A stretch of 64,000 nucleotides of DNA, from the NCBI RefSeq assembly GCF_904846075.1, contig NZ_CAJGZH010000001.1, positions 620,001 to 684,000 on the forward strand. Reading direction: 5' to 3'. Source of the stretch: Psychrobacter glacincola. GTDB taxonomy: Bacteria > Pseudomonadota > Gammaproteobacteria > Pseudomonadales > Moraxellaceae. Made by a program: the position numbers and the translations under genes. Below are positions 40,231 to 49,925 of the stretch, in pieces. Under the pieces are notes generated by a model that had not been told where the DNA came from, did no database searches, and worked only from the letters and a program-made list of their open reading frames with translations. Every line of letters begins with the position of its first letter. The first letter of the stretch is position 1.

Positions 40231-41475
40231 ATGGCAGCTTCGATGTCTCACTTGCTTACTCATCGACACGTCTTGCTGTTACAAGGAAAGATGGGCGGAT
40301 TCTTCAACCGTTTTTCGACATTTCTGCAAACTCAAAATATTAAGGTTAGTAAGATTAACTTTAATGCAGGTGATGCATTTTTTTATCATCATGATAATAC
40401 CTATGAATATACTGATACATTAGCGCAGTTCTCTTCTTGGTTGCAGGCTTTCATTGAAGAAAATAGCATTGATGCGATTGTCTGTTTTGGTGATTGTCGT
40501 CCGCATCACACCCAAGCTGCTTATATCAGTGAGCAGTTGGGCACCTCTTTTTTTGTATTTGAAGAAGGCTACTTGCGTCCCGATTACATTACATTGCAAG
40601 AATATGGCATTAATGGCTATTCGCGCTTAAATACGGCAGATATTAAAGCGCTCAAAAAAGCCAATGATAAACCACTGTATACTCACAATCGTTTTTATCG
40701 TTTGAGTATCGCTGCGATTGTCTACTATATTATCGTTTGGGTGTACAAAAGTCGCTATCCGCATTATTCGCATTATCGCGGGATGACGGCGTGGCAAGAA
40801 GCAATCGCTTGGCTCAAAGCACCATGGCGTAAATTGCGAGGGTATTTACCTGATAAGCGATTGCAAAATAAGCTGACCAAAGAACAAAGTAATAATTATT
40901 TTTTGATTAGTTTACAGGTGCATAATGACTCGCAGATTACCCATCATAGTGACTATCGTGATGTGGTGCAGTTTATTGATGAGTCTATTGCCAGCTTTGC
41001 AGAGTATGCTGATAAGCAGCAATTACTGGTATTTAAGCATCATCCGTTAGATCGTGGTCATCGAGATTATCGCGAGCTGGTATCTAGCTTGGCTAGACGC
41101 TATCAAGTGGCGGATCGTGTATTTTATGGTTGCGACATGCACCTGCCAACCTTGATGAAACACAGTATTGGGATGGTTACTATCAATAGCACGACAGGGT
41201 TGCAATCGGTATATCACAAAAAACCTACCAAAATCATGGGTCGCGCGATTTATGATACGCCGAAACTGATAGATCAAAAACCACTGAATGAGTTTTGGCA
41301 ACAACCTAACCGCCCAGATAATGAGTTTTATCTTAGATTCCGTGAATACTTGATAGAGCAAACTCAAATCAACGGGGCTTTTTACGGTAAGTCACCATGG
41401 ATGCATAAATATCTGCATAGCGCAGGATGTGAACCCATAGAGAGCGATCTGTCCAAAACCAATACCCCTCAGTAG
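40231..41475 (+). CDS. kpsS: Capsule beta-Kdo transferase KpsS (linker-initiating)
   Basis: A 414-residue protein with HVLLLQGKMGGFFNRFSTFL at the N-terminus, FGDCRPHHTQA near residue 88, FVFEEGYLRPDYITLQEYG near 110, KHHPLDRGHRDY near 270 and INSTTGLQSVYHKKP near 315. These are the KpsS/LipB motifs. It adds the first Kdo to phosphatidylglycerol for the capsule linker. It is separated from kpsC by 160 bases that include a good promoter. It is the last gene of the capsule module before lepA. Confidence 0.92.
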   Translation: MAASMSHLLTHRHVLLLQGKMGGFFNRFSTFLQTQNIKVSKINFNAGDAFFYHHDNTYEYTDTLAQFSSWLQAFIEENSIDAIVCFGDCRPHHTQAAYISEQLGTSFFVFEEGYLRPDYITLQEYGINGYSRLNTADIKALKKANDKPLYTHNRFYRLSIAAIVYYIIVWVYKSRYPHYSHYRGMTAWQEAIAWLKAPWRKLRGYLPDKRLQNKLTKEQSNNYFLISLQVHNDSQITHHSDYRDVVQFIDESIASFAEYADKQQLLVFKHHPLDRGHRDYRELVSSLARRYQVADRVFYGCDMHLPTLMKHSIGMVTINSTTGLQSVYHKKPTKIMGRAIYDTPKLIDQKPLNEFWQQPNRPDNEFYLRFREYLIEQTQINGAFYGKSPWMHKYLHSAGCEPIESDLSKTNTPQ

Positions 41476-41837
41476 ATTATTGATTGTTCATATTTAGTTA
41501 GCATGAGTCTTGTCGAAGTGAATAAGGTGCTATCAAGCCGCTCGCTTTCTATCTGTACAGTTATCCGCTCGTAACTTCACTTGTAAATCATCCCTCTGCT
41601 AATAAAATCGCCTTACTTTATGGTAGAAAACTGCTAGAATACTCTTTCATGCCTGCGCGTAAGAGTTGACGTCCTGAGCGGTTGAGTGGAGATGATAATA
41701 TTGGCAAATAAGCTGATTCTAATTATTTTCTCTTGTTATTTCTCCCTTAATGATGGACAGCTACTTTAGCGGTTGCGCCTGACAGCATTTATTTCTTAAT
41801 TTTATTATTCTATCACCCTTAATTTAGTAGGCGCTTT
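41476..41837 (+). other. Spacer between kpsS and lepA, with candidate lepA promoter
   Basis: This 362-base spacer marks the border between the capsule module and the lep-rnc operon. TTACTT (41613-41618), a 16-base spacer and TAGAAT (41635-41640, preceded by TGC as an extended -10) form a plausible promoter about 200 bases before lepA. I see no capsule terminator with a clear hairpin and no small gene. Confidence 0.55.
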
Positions 41838-43634
41838 GTGACTGCATTAGCAAATATTCGTAACTTTTCAATCATTGCCCACATTGATCATGGCAAGTCG
41901 ACGCTTGCTGATCGTTTTATTCAAATGTGCGGTGCCTTGCAAGATCGCGAGATGCAGGCGCAAGTACTTGACTCCATGGATATTGAGCGTGAGCGCGGTA
42001 TCACCATTAAAGCGCAGTCGGTAACTTTATTCTACGATCATCCTAATGGTGAGCGCTATCAGCTCAACTTTATTGATACCCCAGGACACGTTGACTTCTC
42101 ATATGAGGTGTCGCGTTCACTAGCCGCTTGTGAAGGGGCGTTATTGGTCGTTGATGCCGCGCAAGGGGTGGAAGCTCAGTCCGTGGCCAACTGCTATACT
42201 GCCGTTGATCAGGGTCTAGAAGTCATGGCGGTACTAAATAAAATTGATTTGCCACAAGTCGAGCCAGAACGCGTTATTCAAGAGATTGAAGACATCATTG
42301 GGATTGACGCAGTTGATGCACCACGAGTTTCTGCTAAGTCGGGTTTGGGCGTCGATAAACTGCTAGAAGCATTGGTTGAATTTATCCCTGCACCGACTGG
42401 TGATCGTGAGGCGCCACTACAAGCATTGATTATTGACTCTTGGTTTGATAACTATTTGGGTGTGGTCTCATTGGTTCGGGTACGTGAAGGTACTATCCGA
42501 AAAGGTGATAAACTTTATATCAAATCAACCAAAGAATCGCATTTAGTCGGCTCGATCGGTGTCTTTACGCCCAAGCCTGTCGATACGGGTATCTTGGAAG
42601 CGGGTGAAGTCGGTTTTATTATTGCTGGTATCAAAGATATCGCTGGCGCGCCAGTGGGTGATACGATTACCCACGCCAAAACGCCAGACGTTGAGCGTAT
42701 TCCAGGTTTTAAACAGATTACTCCGCAAGTCTATGCCGGTATGTTCCCTGTTGAATCTACAGATTTTGAAAAATTCCGTGAAGCGCTGCAAAAGCTACAA
42801 ATCAACGATGCGTCTTTGTTCTTCGAGCCTGATACCTCCGATGCGCTAGGTTTCGGTTTCCGTTGTGGTTTCCTTGGCATGCTGCACATGGAGATTATCC
42901 AAGAGCGTTTAGAGCGCGAATATGACTTGGATTTGATTACTACTGCGCCATCCGTTATCTACGAGATCGTCAAGAAAAATGGCGATGTCATGTATGTTGA
43001 TAATCCATCAAGACTCCCTGAGCCGAATAATATTGAAGAGTTCCGTGAGCCCATTGCCCGCTGTCAGATTTTAGTACCGCAAGATTACTTAGGTAATGTC
43101 ATGACGCTTTGTATCGAGCGCCGCGGCGTACAGGTAGATATGCGTTTTATGGGTCGTCAAGTACAGCTGATCTTTGATATTCCGATGGGCGAAGTCGTCA
43201 TGGACTTCTTTGACCGTCTAAAATCAGTTTCGCGCGGTTTTGCCTCACTTGACTATAATTTTGAGCGTTATCAAGTCGATAAGCTGGTCAAAGTGGATGT
43301 ACTGATTAACGGCGAAAAAGTTGATGCTTTGGCTATGATTGTGCATGAAACCCAATCACGCTATCGTGGAAATGCGTTGGTGACTAAGATGAAAGAGTTG
43401 ATTCCGCGTCAGATGTTTGATGTGGCAATTCAGGCCGCGATTGGTAGCCAAATTATTGGGCGTAGTACGGTGAAAGCCATGCGTAAAGACGTCTTGGCTA
43501 AGTGTTATGGCGGTGATGTGTCGCGTAAGAAAAAGCTATTGTCTAAGCAAAAAGCGGGTAAAAAACGTATGAAGCAAGTCGGTAATGTGGAGATTCCACA
43601 AGAAGCCTTCTTAGCGGTATTGCAGGTTGAGTAA
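41838..43634 (+). CDS. lepA: Elongation factor 4 (LepA)
   Basis: A 598-residue translational GTPase, exact LepA length, starting at GTG. It has G1 [14 protein letters not shown], switch [14 protein letters not shown]3 DTPGHVDF and G4 NKIDLP. The LepA-specific C-terminal domain has the [24 protein letters not shown] tail. It acts on the ribosome during initiation/elongation under stress. It heads the conserved lepA-lepB-rnc-era-recO-pdxJ group. Confidence 0.97.
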   Translation: MTALANIRNFSIIAHIDHGKSTLADRFIQMCGALQDREMQAQVLDSMDIERERGITIKAQSVTLFYDHPNGERYQLNFIDTPGHVDFSYEVSRSLAACEGALLVVDAAQGVEAQSVANCYTAVDQGLEVMAVLNKIDLPQVEPERVIQEIEDIIGIDAVDAPRVSAKSGLGVDKLLEALVEFIPAPTGDREAPLQALIIDSWFDNYLGVVSLVRVREGTIRKGDKLYIKSTKESHLVGSIGVFTPKPVDTGILEAGEVGFIIAGIKDIAGAPVGDTITHAKTPDVERIPGFKQITPQVYAGMFPVESTDFEKFREALQKLQINDASLFFEPDTSDALGFGFRCGFLGMLHMEIIQERLEREYDLDLITTAPSVIYEIVKKNGDVMYVDNPSRLPEPNNIEEFREPIARCQILVPQDYLGNVMTLCIERRGVQVDMRFMGRQVQLIFDIPMGEVVMDFFDRLKSVSRGFASLDYNFERYQVDKLVKVDVLINGEKVDALAMIVHETQSRYRGNALVTKMKELIPRQMFDVAIQAAIGSQIIGRSTVKAMRKDVLAKCYGGDVSRKKKLLSKQKAGKKRMKQVGNVEIPQEAFLAVLQVE

Positions 43635-43737
43635 GTCATTACTAATTGACTGGTCAACGATAGTTTTTTTGTGTAATTAGTGGCGCAGTTGATAGTATAG
43701 ATAGCCAGATAAGTCGCTCGTTAATAGGCAATTGAGT

Positions 43738-44640
43738 ATGGATTTTGATTTTAATTTAATTTTAGTACCATTAACCATTGGTTTGGGTATTATTTGGCTA
43801 TTAGATAAGCTGACCCTGAAACAGCGTAAAACTCGCGGGCGTGGTCAAGAAAGTCTCTTGGTACGCTGGGCTTACGATTTTTTCCCCGTATTGGCAGTGG
43901 TGTTAATAGTACGCTCGTTTTTGATTGAGCCTTTTAATATTCCCTCATCTTCTATGGTGCCGACATTATATACGGGCGATTTTATTGCGGTTAATAAGTA
44001 TGCCTACGGGGTGCGCCTACCGCTGACGTATAACAAAGTGCTGGATACGGGCGCGCCTGAGCATGGTGATGTGGCGGTATTCCGCTATCCTGAAAACCCA
44101 AGTATTTATTATATCAAGCGTGTCATTGGTTTGCCTGGTGATACTGTTAGTTATGATCAAGGGACACTTTCTATCAATGATATCCCAGTTGATACTAAGC
44201 CTGTCGATTTTGCGGCGAACCCTGAGTTGACCTCACAGCTTTATTTACCAGGACAAATCGGTCCAGGGCAAGTACTGACCGAAGACAGTGCGGCAGCGAT
44301 GGGTGAGCAAGAAGAGGGTGAGGCGCAATACTTTCAGGAAACACAAGGTGAAAACAAGCATCTTGTTCGTTACTTGAATGGTATGAATAGTTCTCAATAT
44401 GCACCATTTTTGCAGAAGCAATCGCCAGAGGTGGTTAGCTCAGCAGGTACCAAATGGCGTATTAGCGTTCCAGAAGGTCAGTATTTTGTGATGGGCGATA
44501 ACCGTGATCGTAGTGCTGATGGTCGGTTTTGGGGATTTGTTCCTGATGAAAATTTAGCGGGTAAAGCGGTTTATATCTGGATGCATAAGCCACCCGGACT
44601 TAATTTGCCAACCTTTGAACGCAATGGCACTATTGATTAA
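43738..44640 (+). CDS. lepB: Signal peptidase I
   Basis: The ATG at 43738 is preferred to a TTG two codons earlier. The 300-residue protein has two N-terminal hydrophobic segments. The catalytic serine is in FNIPSSSMVPTLYTGDF (Ser72 by this start) and the general-base lysine in IYYIKRVIGLPGD (Lys127). The later MGDNRDRSADGRFWGFV signature is also present. It cleaves signal peptides on the periplasmic face. A polar, poorly conserved insert lies at about 175-235. It follows lepA by about 100 bases. Confidence 0.95.
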   Translation: MDFDFNLILVPLTIGLGIIWLLDKLTLKQRKTRGRGQESLLVRWAYDFFPVLAVVLIVRSFLIEPFNIPSSSMVPTLYTGDFIAVNKYAYGVRLPLTYNKVLDTGAPEHGDVAVFRYPENPSIYYIKRVIGLPGDTVSYDQGTLSINDIPVDTKPVDFAANPELTSQLYLPGQIGPGQVLTEDSAAAMGEQEEGEAQYFQETQGENKHLVRYLNGMNSSQYAPFLQKQSPEVVSSAGTKWRISVPEGQYFVMGDNRDRSADGRFWGFVPDENLAGKAVYIWMHKPPGLNLPTFERNGTID

Positions 44641-44785
44641 GATTATGTCATTAAGATTATGAGACGCTCTATTGGTTGATTTATCGATAATAGTTTTATG
44701 CTAATATTGTTGCTATCTAATAAACGGCTACCTAGTATTTCGGTAGCTCCTAAAAATAGTTGTTTACCAGTAGAGGGATATCATA

Positions 44786-45178
44786 GTGCAGCAATTATCT
44801 GGAATCGCCACACAGCGTGGTGCTAGCGTAACGAGTATCGTTTTAATTATTCTTGTGTTAGGAGTTGCTGCCAAATTGATGGTTGCTATCATACCTGCTC
44901 AGATTGGTGATTATCAATTGACCAAGACCTTAAGCGCACAGCTTAAGGAAGCAAATAATAATAATGAGACGGCCAAGCAGTTTGTCGAGCGTGTTAATAG
45001 ACAGCTATCTATTAATGCTGACTACGATACTCAGGCGGAAGACGTATTTACTTTTATTGATAAAAAGACGGGACAATTGGCTATTCGTAAACAATATGCA
45101 GTCACTAACAATTTCTTTGGTAATGTTGATATCGTCAATCGCTTCGAAGGTGATATCGATATGACAACAGCAGAGTAA
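44786..45178 (+). CDS. DUF4845 family membrane protein
   Basis: A 130-residue protein starting at GTG behind AGAGGGATATC. It has an N-terminal transmembrane segment (VTSIVLIILVLGVAAKLMVAII) after a QRGAS motif, then a periplasmic domain ending VNRFEGDI. This matches DUF4845 proteins, which regularly lie between lepB and rnc in gammaproteobacteria. Their function is unknown. Confidence 0.85.
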   Translation: MQQLSGIATQRGASVTSIVLIILVLGVAAKLMVAIIPAQIGDYQLTKTLSAQLKEANNNNETAKQFVERVNRQLSINADYDTQAEDVFTFIDKKTGQLAIRKQYAVTNNFFGNVDIVNRFEGDIDMTTAE

Positions 45179-45298
45179 CTAAAAAGAGTGTTAGATCACT
45201 CTTAAACTTTTTAATATCTGAATGTCTTTATAATATTTATTAATCCATACTATTACTAACCAAATCAGTAAAACAGAAGGGATAACCACAAGCCACGC

Positions 45299-46096
45299 AT
45301 GAAACCAACTTTGCAGCACTCCCAAGCGATTCCTACTCCTCAACAAAATAGCACGTCTGTCGACACGCTGATTGTTAGCTCAGAATTTATTCAGCAATTA
45401 GCCGTATTAACACGCAAGTTAGGCTATGTGTTTAAGGACTTGAGTCTTCCCAAACTTGCGTTGACACACCGCTCATTTGATAGCAAAAAAAATTATGAGC
45501 GTTTAGAGTTTTTAGGAGACGCTCTGTTAGGAATGATTGTGGGTGAGGCTTTATATCATCGCTATCCTAGCCAAAATGAGGGTCGCTTGACTCGTATGCG
45601 TGCCACTTTGGTACGTCAAGAATCATTGGTCATTATTGCGCAAAACTTAGAGCTCTCTAATCATTTGATATTAGGGATAGGTGAGCGTAAAGGTGGTGGG
45701 CGCAATCGCGCTTCTATATTGGCTGATGCCGTGGAGTCTTTGATTGGTGCTATTTATTTAGACAGCCAAAATTTGGATATTACTCGCGATTGTGTACTCT
45801 CATGGTATGGTGATTTGATTGACAACGTTAATGACCAAAAAGCCTTAAAAGATGCCAAGAGTCGATTGCAAGAGTGGCTACAATCTAAGCAGTTTGATCT
45901 GCCACATTATGAGCTGATGGAAACACGTGGTAACGCGCCGCATCAAATTTTTGTTGTACGTTGCCATGTTAATATCAATAACTGTGTTGATATTACTGAA
46001 TCTGGTGAGAGCCGCCGTATCGCTGAACAAAAAGCAGCAGAACTAATGATTAACCAATTGCATAAACTGCCGAGCTCAGCTAAAAAGCGATCCTAA
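45299..46096 (+). CDS. rnc: Ribonuclease III
   Basis: A 265-residue RNase III with the catalytic signature NYERLEFLGDALLG and the second acidic site in SILADAVESLIGAIYLD. The C-terminal double-stranded-RNA-binding domain includes DAKSRLQEWLQSKQ and RRIAEQKAAELMI. It processes rRNA precursors and structured mRNAs as a dimer. An N-terminal extension of about 35 polar residues precedes the usual start. Confidence 0.96.
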   Translation: MKPTLQHSQAIPTPQQNSTSVDTLIVSSEFIQQLAVLTRKLGYVFKDLSLPKLALTHRSFDSKKNYERLEFLGDALLGMIVGEALYHRYPSQNEGRLTRMRATLVRQESLVIIAQNLELSNHLILGIGERKGGGRNRASILADAVESLIGAIYLDSQNLDITRDCVLSWYGDLIDNVNDQKALKDAKSRLQEWLQSKQFDLPHYELMETRGNAPHQIFVVRCHVNINNCVDITESGESRRIAEQKAAELMINQLHKLPSSAKKRS

Positions 46097-46310
46097 CTAG
46101 GATTAACCTATGGATCGCACATACCACTTTTTTTGACAATATATGTTAAGTGACGTTTTAAGAGTCGTTTATTTGAATTAGCGTAAACGTCACACATTTC
46201 AAAACCTTAAATATTTCCCAGCCGATAATGGTTTTGCTTTTTTAGTGCTAATACAGCCAATACATCATTAAGCACCATTTAACTGGGTATAAATTCTATA
46301 GGATTAACCT

Positions 46311-47423
46311 ATGAGCAATCGTACTGACTTGCCATCCAACGATGAAGATAATGCCAAAAATATGACCGAAAACACAGAATTGAATCAAAACCAAGATAAT
46401 ATCGATACTACTAACGATGGTATCAATCAAGCAGAAGATATTACTTTAGACAACGATATGGCAATTGAAGAATTCTTTGCCCCTAGTAGCCATGCAGGTA
46501 TTGCTGATGATTTTAAAGCAGGTTATGTCGCGATCGTTGGACGTCCAAACGTTGGTAAATCGACTTTGATGAATCACTTATTGGGTCAAAAGCTGTCTAT
46601 TACATCACGTAAGCCGCAAACGACTCGTCACCGTATCCACGGTATTTTGTCAAATCATGAGATGCAGGCAGTATTCGTTGACACGCCGGGTATTCATCGC
46701 AATGAAGTACGTGCTATTAATGAGCGTATGAATAAAGCTGCGGTATCTGCATTAGTAGATGTTGATTTAGTGTTATTCGTTGTTGATTCAGATCAATGGC
46801 GTGATGATGATTTGTTGGTTTTACAAAAGCTTGGCGACACCAATTTAAATGTGGTATTGGTTATTAATAAATCTGATACCTTAAAAGATAAAGGCAGCGT
46901 GTTGCCACTGATTGAGACGTTTAATGACAGTTTTGATTTTGCCGATATCGTACCAGTATCTGCCTTAAAAAACCAAAACCTAGATCGTCTACAAGAAGTG
47001 ATTGCTTCACACCTGCCTATTGCTGCTCCTATCTATGATACCGAGCAAATTACTGACCGCTCAGAACGATTTTTGGCCAGTGAAATTATCCGCGAAAAAA
47101 TCATGCGTAGCGCTGGTGACGAAGTGCCATATGACTTAACTGTACAGATTGATGGGTTCAAAGATGAGCCTGCGCACACCGATCCAAAGACAGGGCGTCC
47201 ACGTAAGGCTTGTACTTTCATCGATGCGACTATTTATGTTGAACGTAGTGGTCAAAAAGCCATTGTAATTGGTGATAAAGGTCAGCGTATTAAGCAAGTG
47301 GGTATGGATGCTCGTAAAGATATGGAGCAGTTGTTTGATAAAAAAATCATGCTGACACTGTGGGTGAAAGTGAAACGTGGCTGGTCTGATGACGAACGTG
47401 CATTGACTAGCTTAGGATATTGA
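46311..47423 (+). CDS. era: GTPase Era
   Basis: A 370-residue Era. An acidic, asparagine-rich N-terminal extension of about 65 residues precedes the GTPase domain: G1 AIVGRPNVGKSTLMNHLLGQ, G3 DTPGIH, G4 NKSD. A KH RNA-binding domain (AIVIGDKGQRIKQVGMDARKDMEQLF) is at the C-terminus. It binds 16S rRNA near the 3' end in small-subunit assembly. Normal Era is about 300 residues; the extension is unusual but the first ATG with good context is at 46311. It is 214 bases after rnc. Confidence 0.96.
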   Translation: MSNRTDLPSNDEDNAKNMTENTELNQNQDNIDTTNDGINQAEDITLDNDMAIEEFFAPSSHAGIADDFKAGYVAIVGRPNVGKSTLMNHLLGQKLSITSRKPQTTRHRIHGILSNHEMQAVFVDTPGIHRNEVRAINERMNKAAVSALVDVDLVLFVVDSDQWRDDDLLVLQKLGDTNLNVVLVINKSDTLKDKGSVLPLIETFNDSFDFADIVPVSALKNQNLDRLQEVIASHLPIAAPIYDTEQITDRSERFLASEIIREKIMRSAGDEVPYDLTVQIDGFKDEPAHTDPKTGRPRKACTFIDATIYVERSGQKAIVIGDKGQRIKQVGMDARKDMEQLFDKKIMLTLWVKVKRGWSDDERALTSLGY

Positions 47424-47479
47424 TTGAAGAATAGCGCTTGAATCACTTTTCTATGGTTTTGATGCTGAGGTGATAAAAA

Positions 47480-48256
47480 ATGCGCAATGAAGCGTTAGTC
47501 GGTTATTTATTGCATCAGCGTCCTTATCAAGAAAAGCGCGCCTTATATTATCTGTTTTCTCAGCAACATGGCGTGATTCATGGTATTGGGAAAAAAGGCG
47601 CGCCATTGTTCATGCCATTGCAGCTCTTTGCCACTGGTAAACGGGATTTAAAAACGTTTAGTCAGATCAATATTGCATCGCAACACACAACTCAAACAGG
47701 CATAGCAAAAGATTATGGCATTGCCACTGTTTTAGAAGCACTGCCCTACGAAAATATTACAGGTCAACATCAATATGCGGCGTTGTATTTAAACGAAATA
47801 CTATGGCGGTTGTTGTCGACTGAAGATCCAATGCCGGTATTATGGCTACATTATCAGGACAGTCTGTCTCAGCTTAGGCGACCTTTGAGCGCCAACGAAT
47901 TACGGTTGTGCTTGCGCCAATTTGAGCAGCATTTATTCAATGAGTTGGGTTTTATCTTAATGTTGACTCACGATAGTGTTGAAAACATCATTCAGCCTGA
48001 CGATTCTTATCGCTTTTTACCTGATGTTGGTTTAGTGCCTGTCTTGCAGAATGATATAAAGACTGAGCATTTAGATAATACTATGGGGCAAATTTTTTTC
48101 AAAGGTACTGATATCATTGAGATGACGCAGTTAGGTATTACTGAAAAAACCTTAAATAATTGGTCAAAAATCCATCGACAGTTTATTGACCATTTACTGG
48201 ATTATCAACCATTGCAAAGCCGCCTATTATGGCAGCAGCAACAGCGTTACCAATAA
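47480..48256 (+). CDS. recO: DNA repair protein RecO
   Basis: A 258-residue RecO with an N-terminal OB fold (GYLLHQRPYQEKRALYYLFSQQHGVIHGIGKKG) followed by an alpha-helical domain (YLNEILWRLLSTEDPMPVLW, LRQFEQHLFNELGF). It loads RecA onto SSB-coated gaps with RecR. Preceded by GAGGTGATAAAAA. It is the gene before the decayed pdxJ. RecO is poorly conserved, but position and pattern agree. Confidence 0.92.
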   Translation: MRNEALVGYLLHQRPYQEKRALYYLFSQQHGVIHGIGKKGAPLFMPLQLFATGKRDLKTFSQINIASQHTTQTGIAKDYGIATVLEALPYENITGQHQYAALYLNEILWRLLSTEDPMPVLWLHYQDSLSQLRRPLSANELRLCLRQFEQHLFNELGFILMLTHDSVENIIQPDDSYRFLPDVGLVPVLQNDIKTEHLDNTMGQIFFKGTDIIEMTQLGITEKTLNNWSKIHRQFIDHLLDYQPLQSRLLWQQQQRYQ

Positions 48257-48374
48257 ATAATAGCACTATCCTCAAAGTGCTATAACCAATCTGATTGGTG
48301 CTGAGACTGTCTAAAGTTTCATATTCTTGTACCGTTGATCAGTCAATTGGGTTTCGTTATCAAAAAAATTTCTT

Positions 48375-49153
48375 ATGACCACTGCTTCATTACCTTCATC
48401 TAACAACGCTTTGCAAAAACCTTTATTAGGTGTAAACATTGATCACGTAGCAACTCTGCGTCAAGCGCGTGGGGTTAGTTATCCAAGCCCTTTAGCCGCC
48501 GCTCTTTGGTGCGAGAAGGCGGGAGCAGACGGTATTACTATCCATCTACGCGAAGATTGTCGTCATATTAAAAACGCAGATGTTTATGAGATAGCAGGGT
48601 AGTTGACGACTAGAATGAATTTAGAGATCGCCGCTACCAATGAGATGCTAGCGATTGCTTGTGACGTCAAACCATTTTGGGTATATCTAATACCTGAAAA
48701 ACGAGCAGAGTTAACAACAGAAGGCAGTCTTGATGTCGTAGGGCAGATCACTTAGTTGACAGACTATATTGGCAAGTTACAAGCGGCAAGTCTAAAGGTT
48801 TCTTTATTCATTGACCCAGAAGAAAAGCAAATCGCTGCTGCTATAGAAGGCGGCGCTGATGCTATTATTTACATACAGGCGCTTATGCTGAGGCAAGCTT
48901 GGTAGCCGATATGGACATGCAAAAGGCTGAGCTGAAACGAATTAAGCAAGCTCTTGCTACTGCTTGACGCAGTGATAATAAGCTCTTAATTAACGCAGGT
49001 CATGATCTAACACGTGATAATGTGAGTGCTATCGCACAAATTGAGGGTATTTATAAGTTGAATATCAACCATGCATTCATTGCAGGCGCTGTACTTGTAG
49101 GACTCGAGCAGGCCGTCATTATGATGAAAGAAGCAATGTATACAGATCTATAA
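48375..49153 (+). pseudogene. pdxJ: Decayed pyridoxine 5'-phosphate synthase gene
   Basis: The sequence aligns along the whole length of PdxJ. It starts with [22 protein letters not shown] and [16 protein letters not shown]. Lesions follow: TAG at 48600-48602, TAG at 48753-48755, a one-base deletion near 48866-48871 that changes frame just before the HTGAYAEASL motif, and TGA at 48965-48967 in the new frame. The end (NAGHDLTRDNVSAI, LNINHAFIAGAVLVGLEQA) still reads clearly to TAA at 49151-49153. PdxJ makes pyridoxine 5'-phosphate from DXP, so with three stops and a frameshift no functional protein is expected. It keeps its conserved place after recO. Confidence 0.93.
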
Positions 49154-49199
49154 AGCTATCAAAAAAATGTGAGTGGTAATTTATGTCATTGGTAGTTTT

Positions 49200-49925
49200 T
49201 TATTCGTCACATTCGGTGGGATGATCTTCGTTAAGTTTTTGTTTAACAATACCTCCTTGGTTAAATGATATTAGATACATTGCTTCATTATAAGCAACGA
49301 TGGGACAGTATTTTATATGACCAAAATGTCCTCGTGGTTTGCCACTATCACCCCAAAATTTGGTGTAGTGGCGTCGACTCCCAACTCTTAAACTTAACTT
49401 ACTGTATTTAGGATTTAAAGACTGCTGAACGACTAATGAATCTACCTGAGCATCAAAGTGATTATTGTCATTTTTATCTATGAATAACAAAAGTGTCTTA
49501 TCGCTGTCTCTATGGCAGCGCCCTCCAGTATCAGACAAGCAAACAATCACATTCTGTCTTCTGATGTAACTCTCAGCCTTGGCTAAGGCAAGAGAATTCT
49601 CTAACTGACTTTGAATCCGTTTGGCTTCCATACGTGCTAATTGCGTTCGTATGACTGGGGCTGCGATCGTCACTATAATTGCTAATACACATACAGTGAC
49701 GATAAGTTCAACCAGCGTAAAACCCTTGTTATTTCTATTAACAGTGCTTGGGTCTGTTCTAGTGTTTGTATTAGGTGCTCTTTTATAGAGAGATACTATA
49801 TATCTGTGATACACATAAAGAATCAATCGGCTTTGAGCTAGCCTGTGCTTATTTGAAGTAAAAACCCATAACATAAATGCTGAGAGCTTTTTATAACTTG
49901 ATAATGTTTTATGCAGCAATGCCAT
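49200..49925 (-). CDS. GspH/FimT-type type IV pseudopilin
   Basis: A 241-residue frame with the prepilin motif NKGFTLVELIVTVCVLAIIVTIAAPVI. This is the peptidase cleavage site after glycine, Glu at +5 and a hydrophobic helix, followed by a GspH-like domain (AESYIRRQNVIVCLSDTGG, then LLLFIDKNDNNHFDAQVDSLV). FimT/FimU proteins prime pilus assembly. The leader before the cleavage site would be 68 residues from the ATG, far longer than the usual 6-25. A GTG 26 codons before the GF site, or another alternative start, may be real. It stands alone next to the pdxJ remnant, so it may be a minor pilin or a decaying copy. Confidence 0.75.
   Translation of the reverse strand: MALLHKTLSSYKKLSAFMLWVFTSNKHRLAQSRLILYVYHRYIVSLYKRAPNTNTRTDPSTVNRNNKGFTLVELIVTVCVLAIIVTIAAPVIRTQLARMEAKRIQSQLENSLALAKAESYIRRQNVIVCLSDTGGRCHRDSDKTLLLFIDKNDNNHFDAQVDSLVVQQSLNPKYSKLSLRVGSRRHYTKFWGDSGKPRGHFGHIKYCPIVAYNEAMYLISFNQGGIVKQKLNEDHPTECDE

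Noticed and set aside
48375..49153. Programmed readthrough or selenocysteine decoding to rescue pdxJ
   Set aside because: The lesions are of mixed type (two TAG, one TGA, one frameshift) without a recoding element, which is decay rather than recoding.
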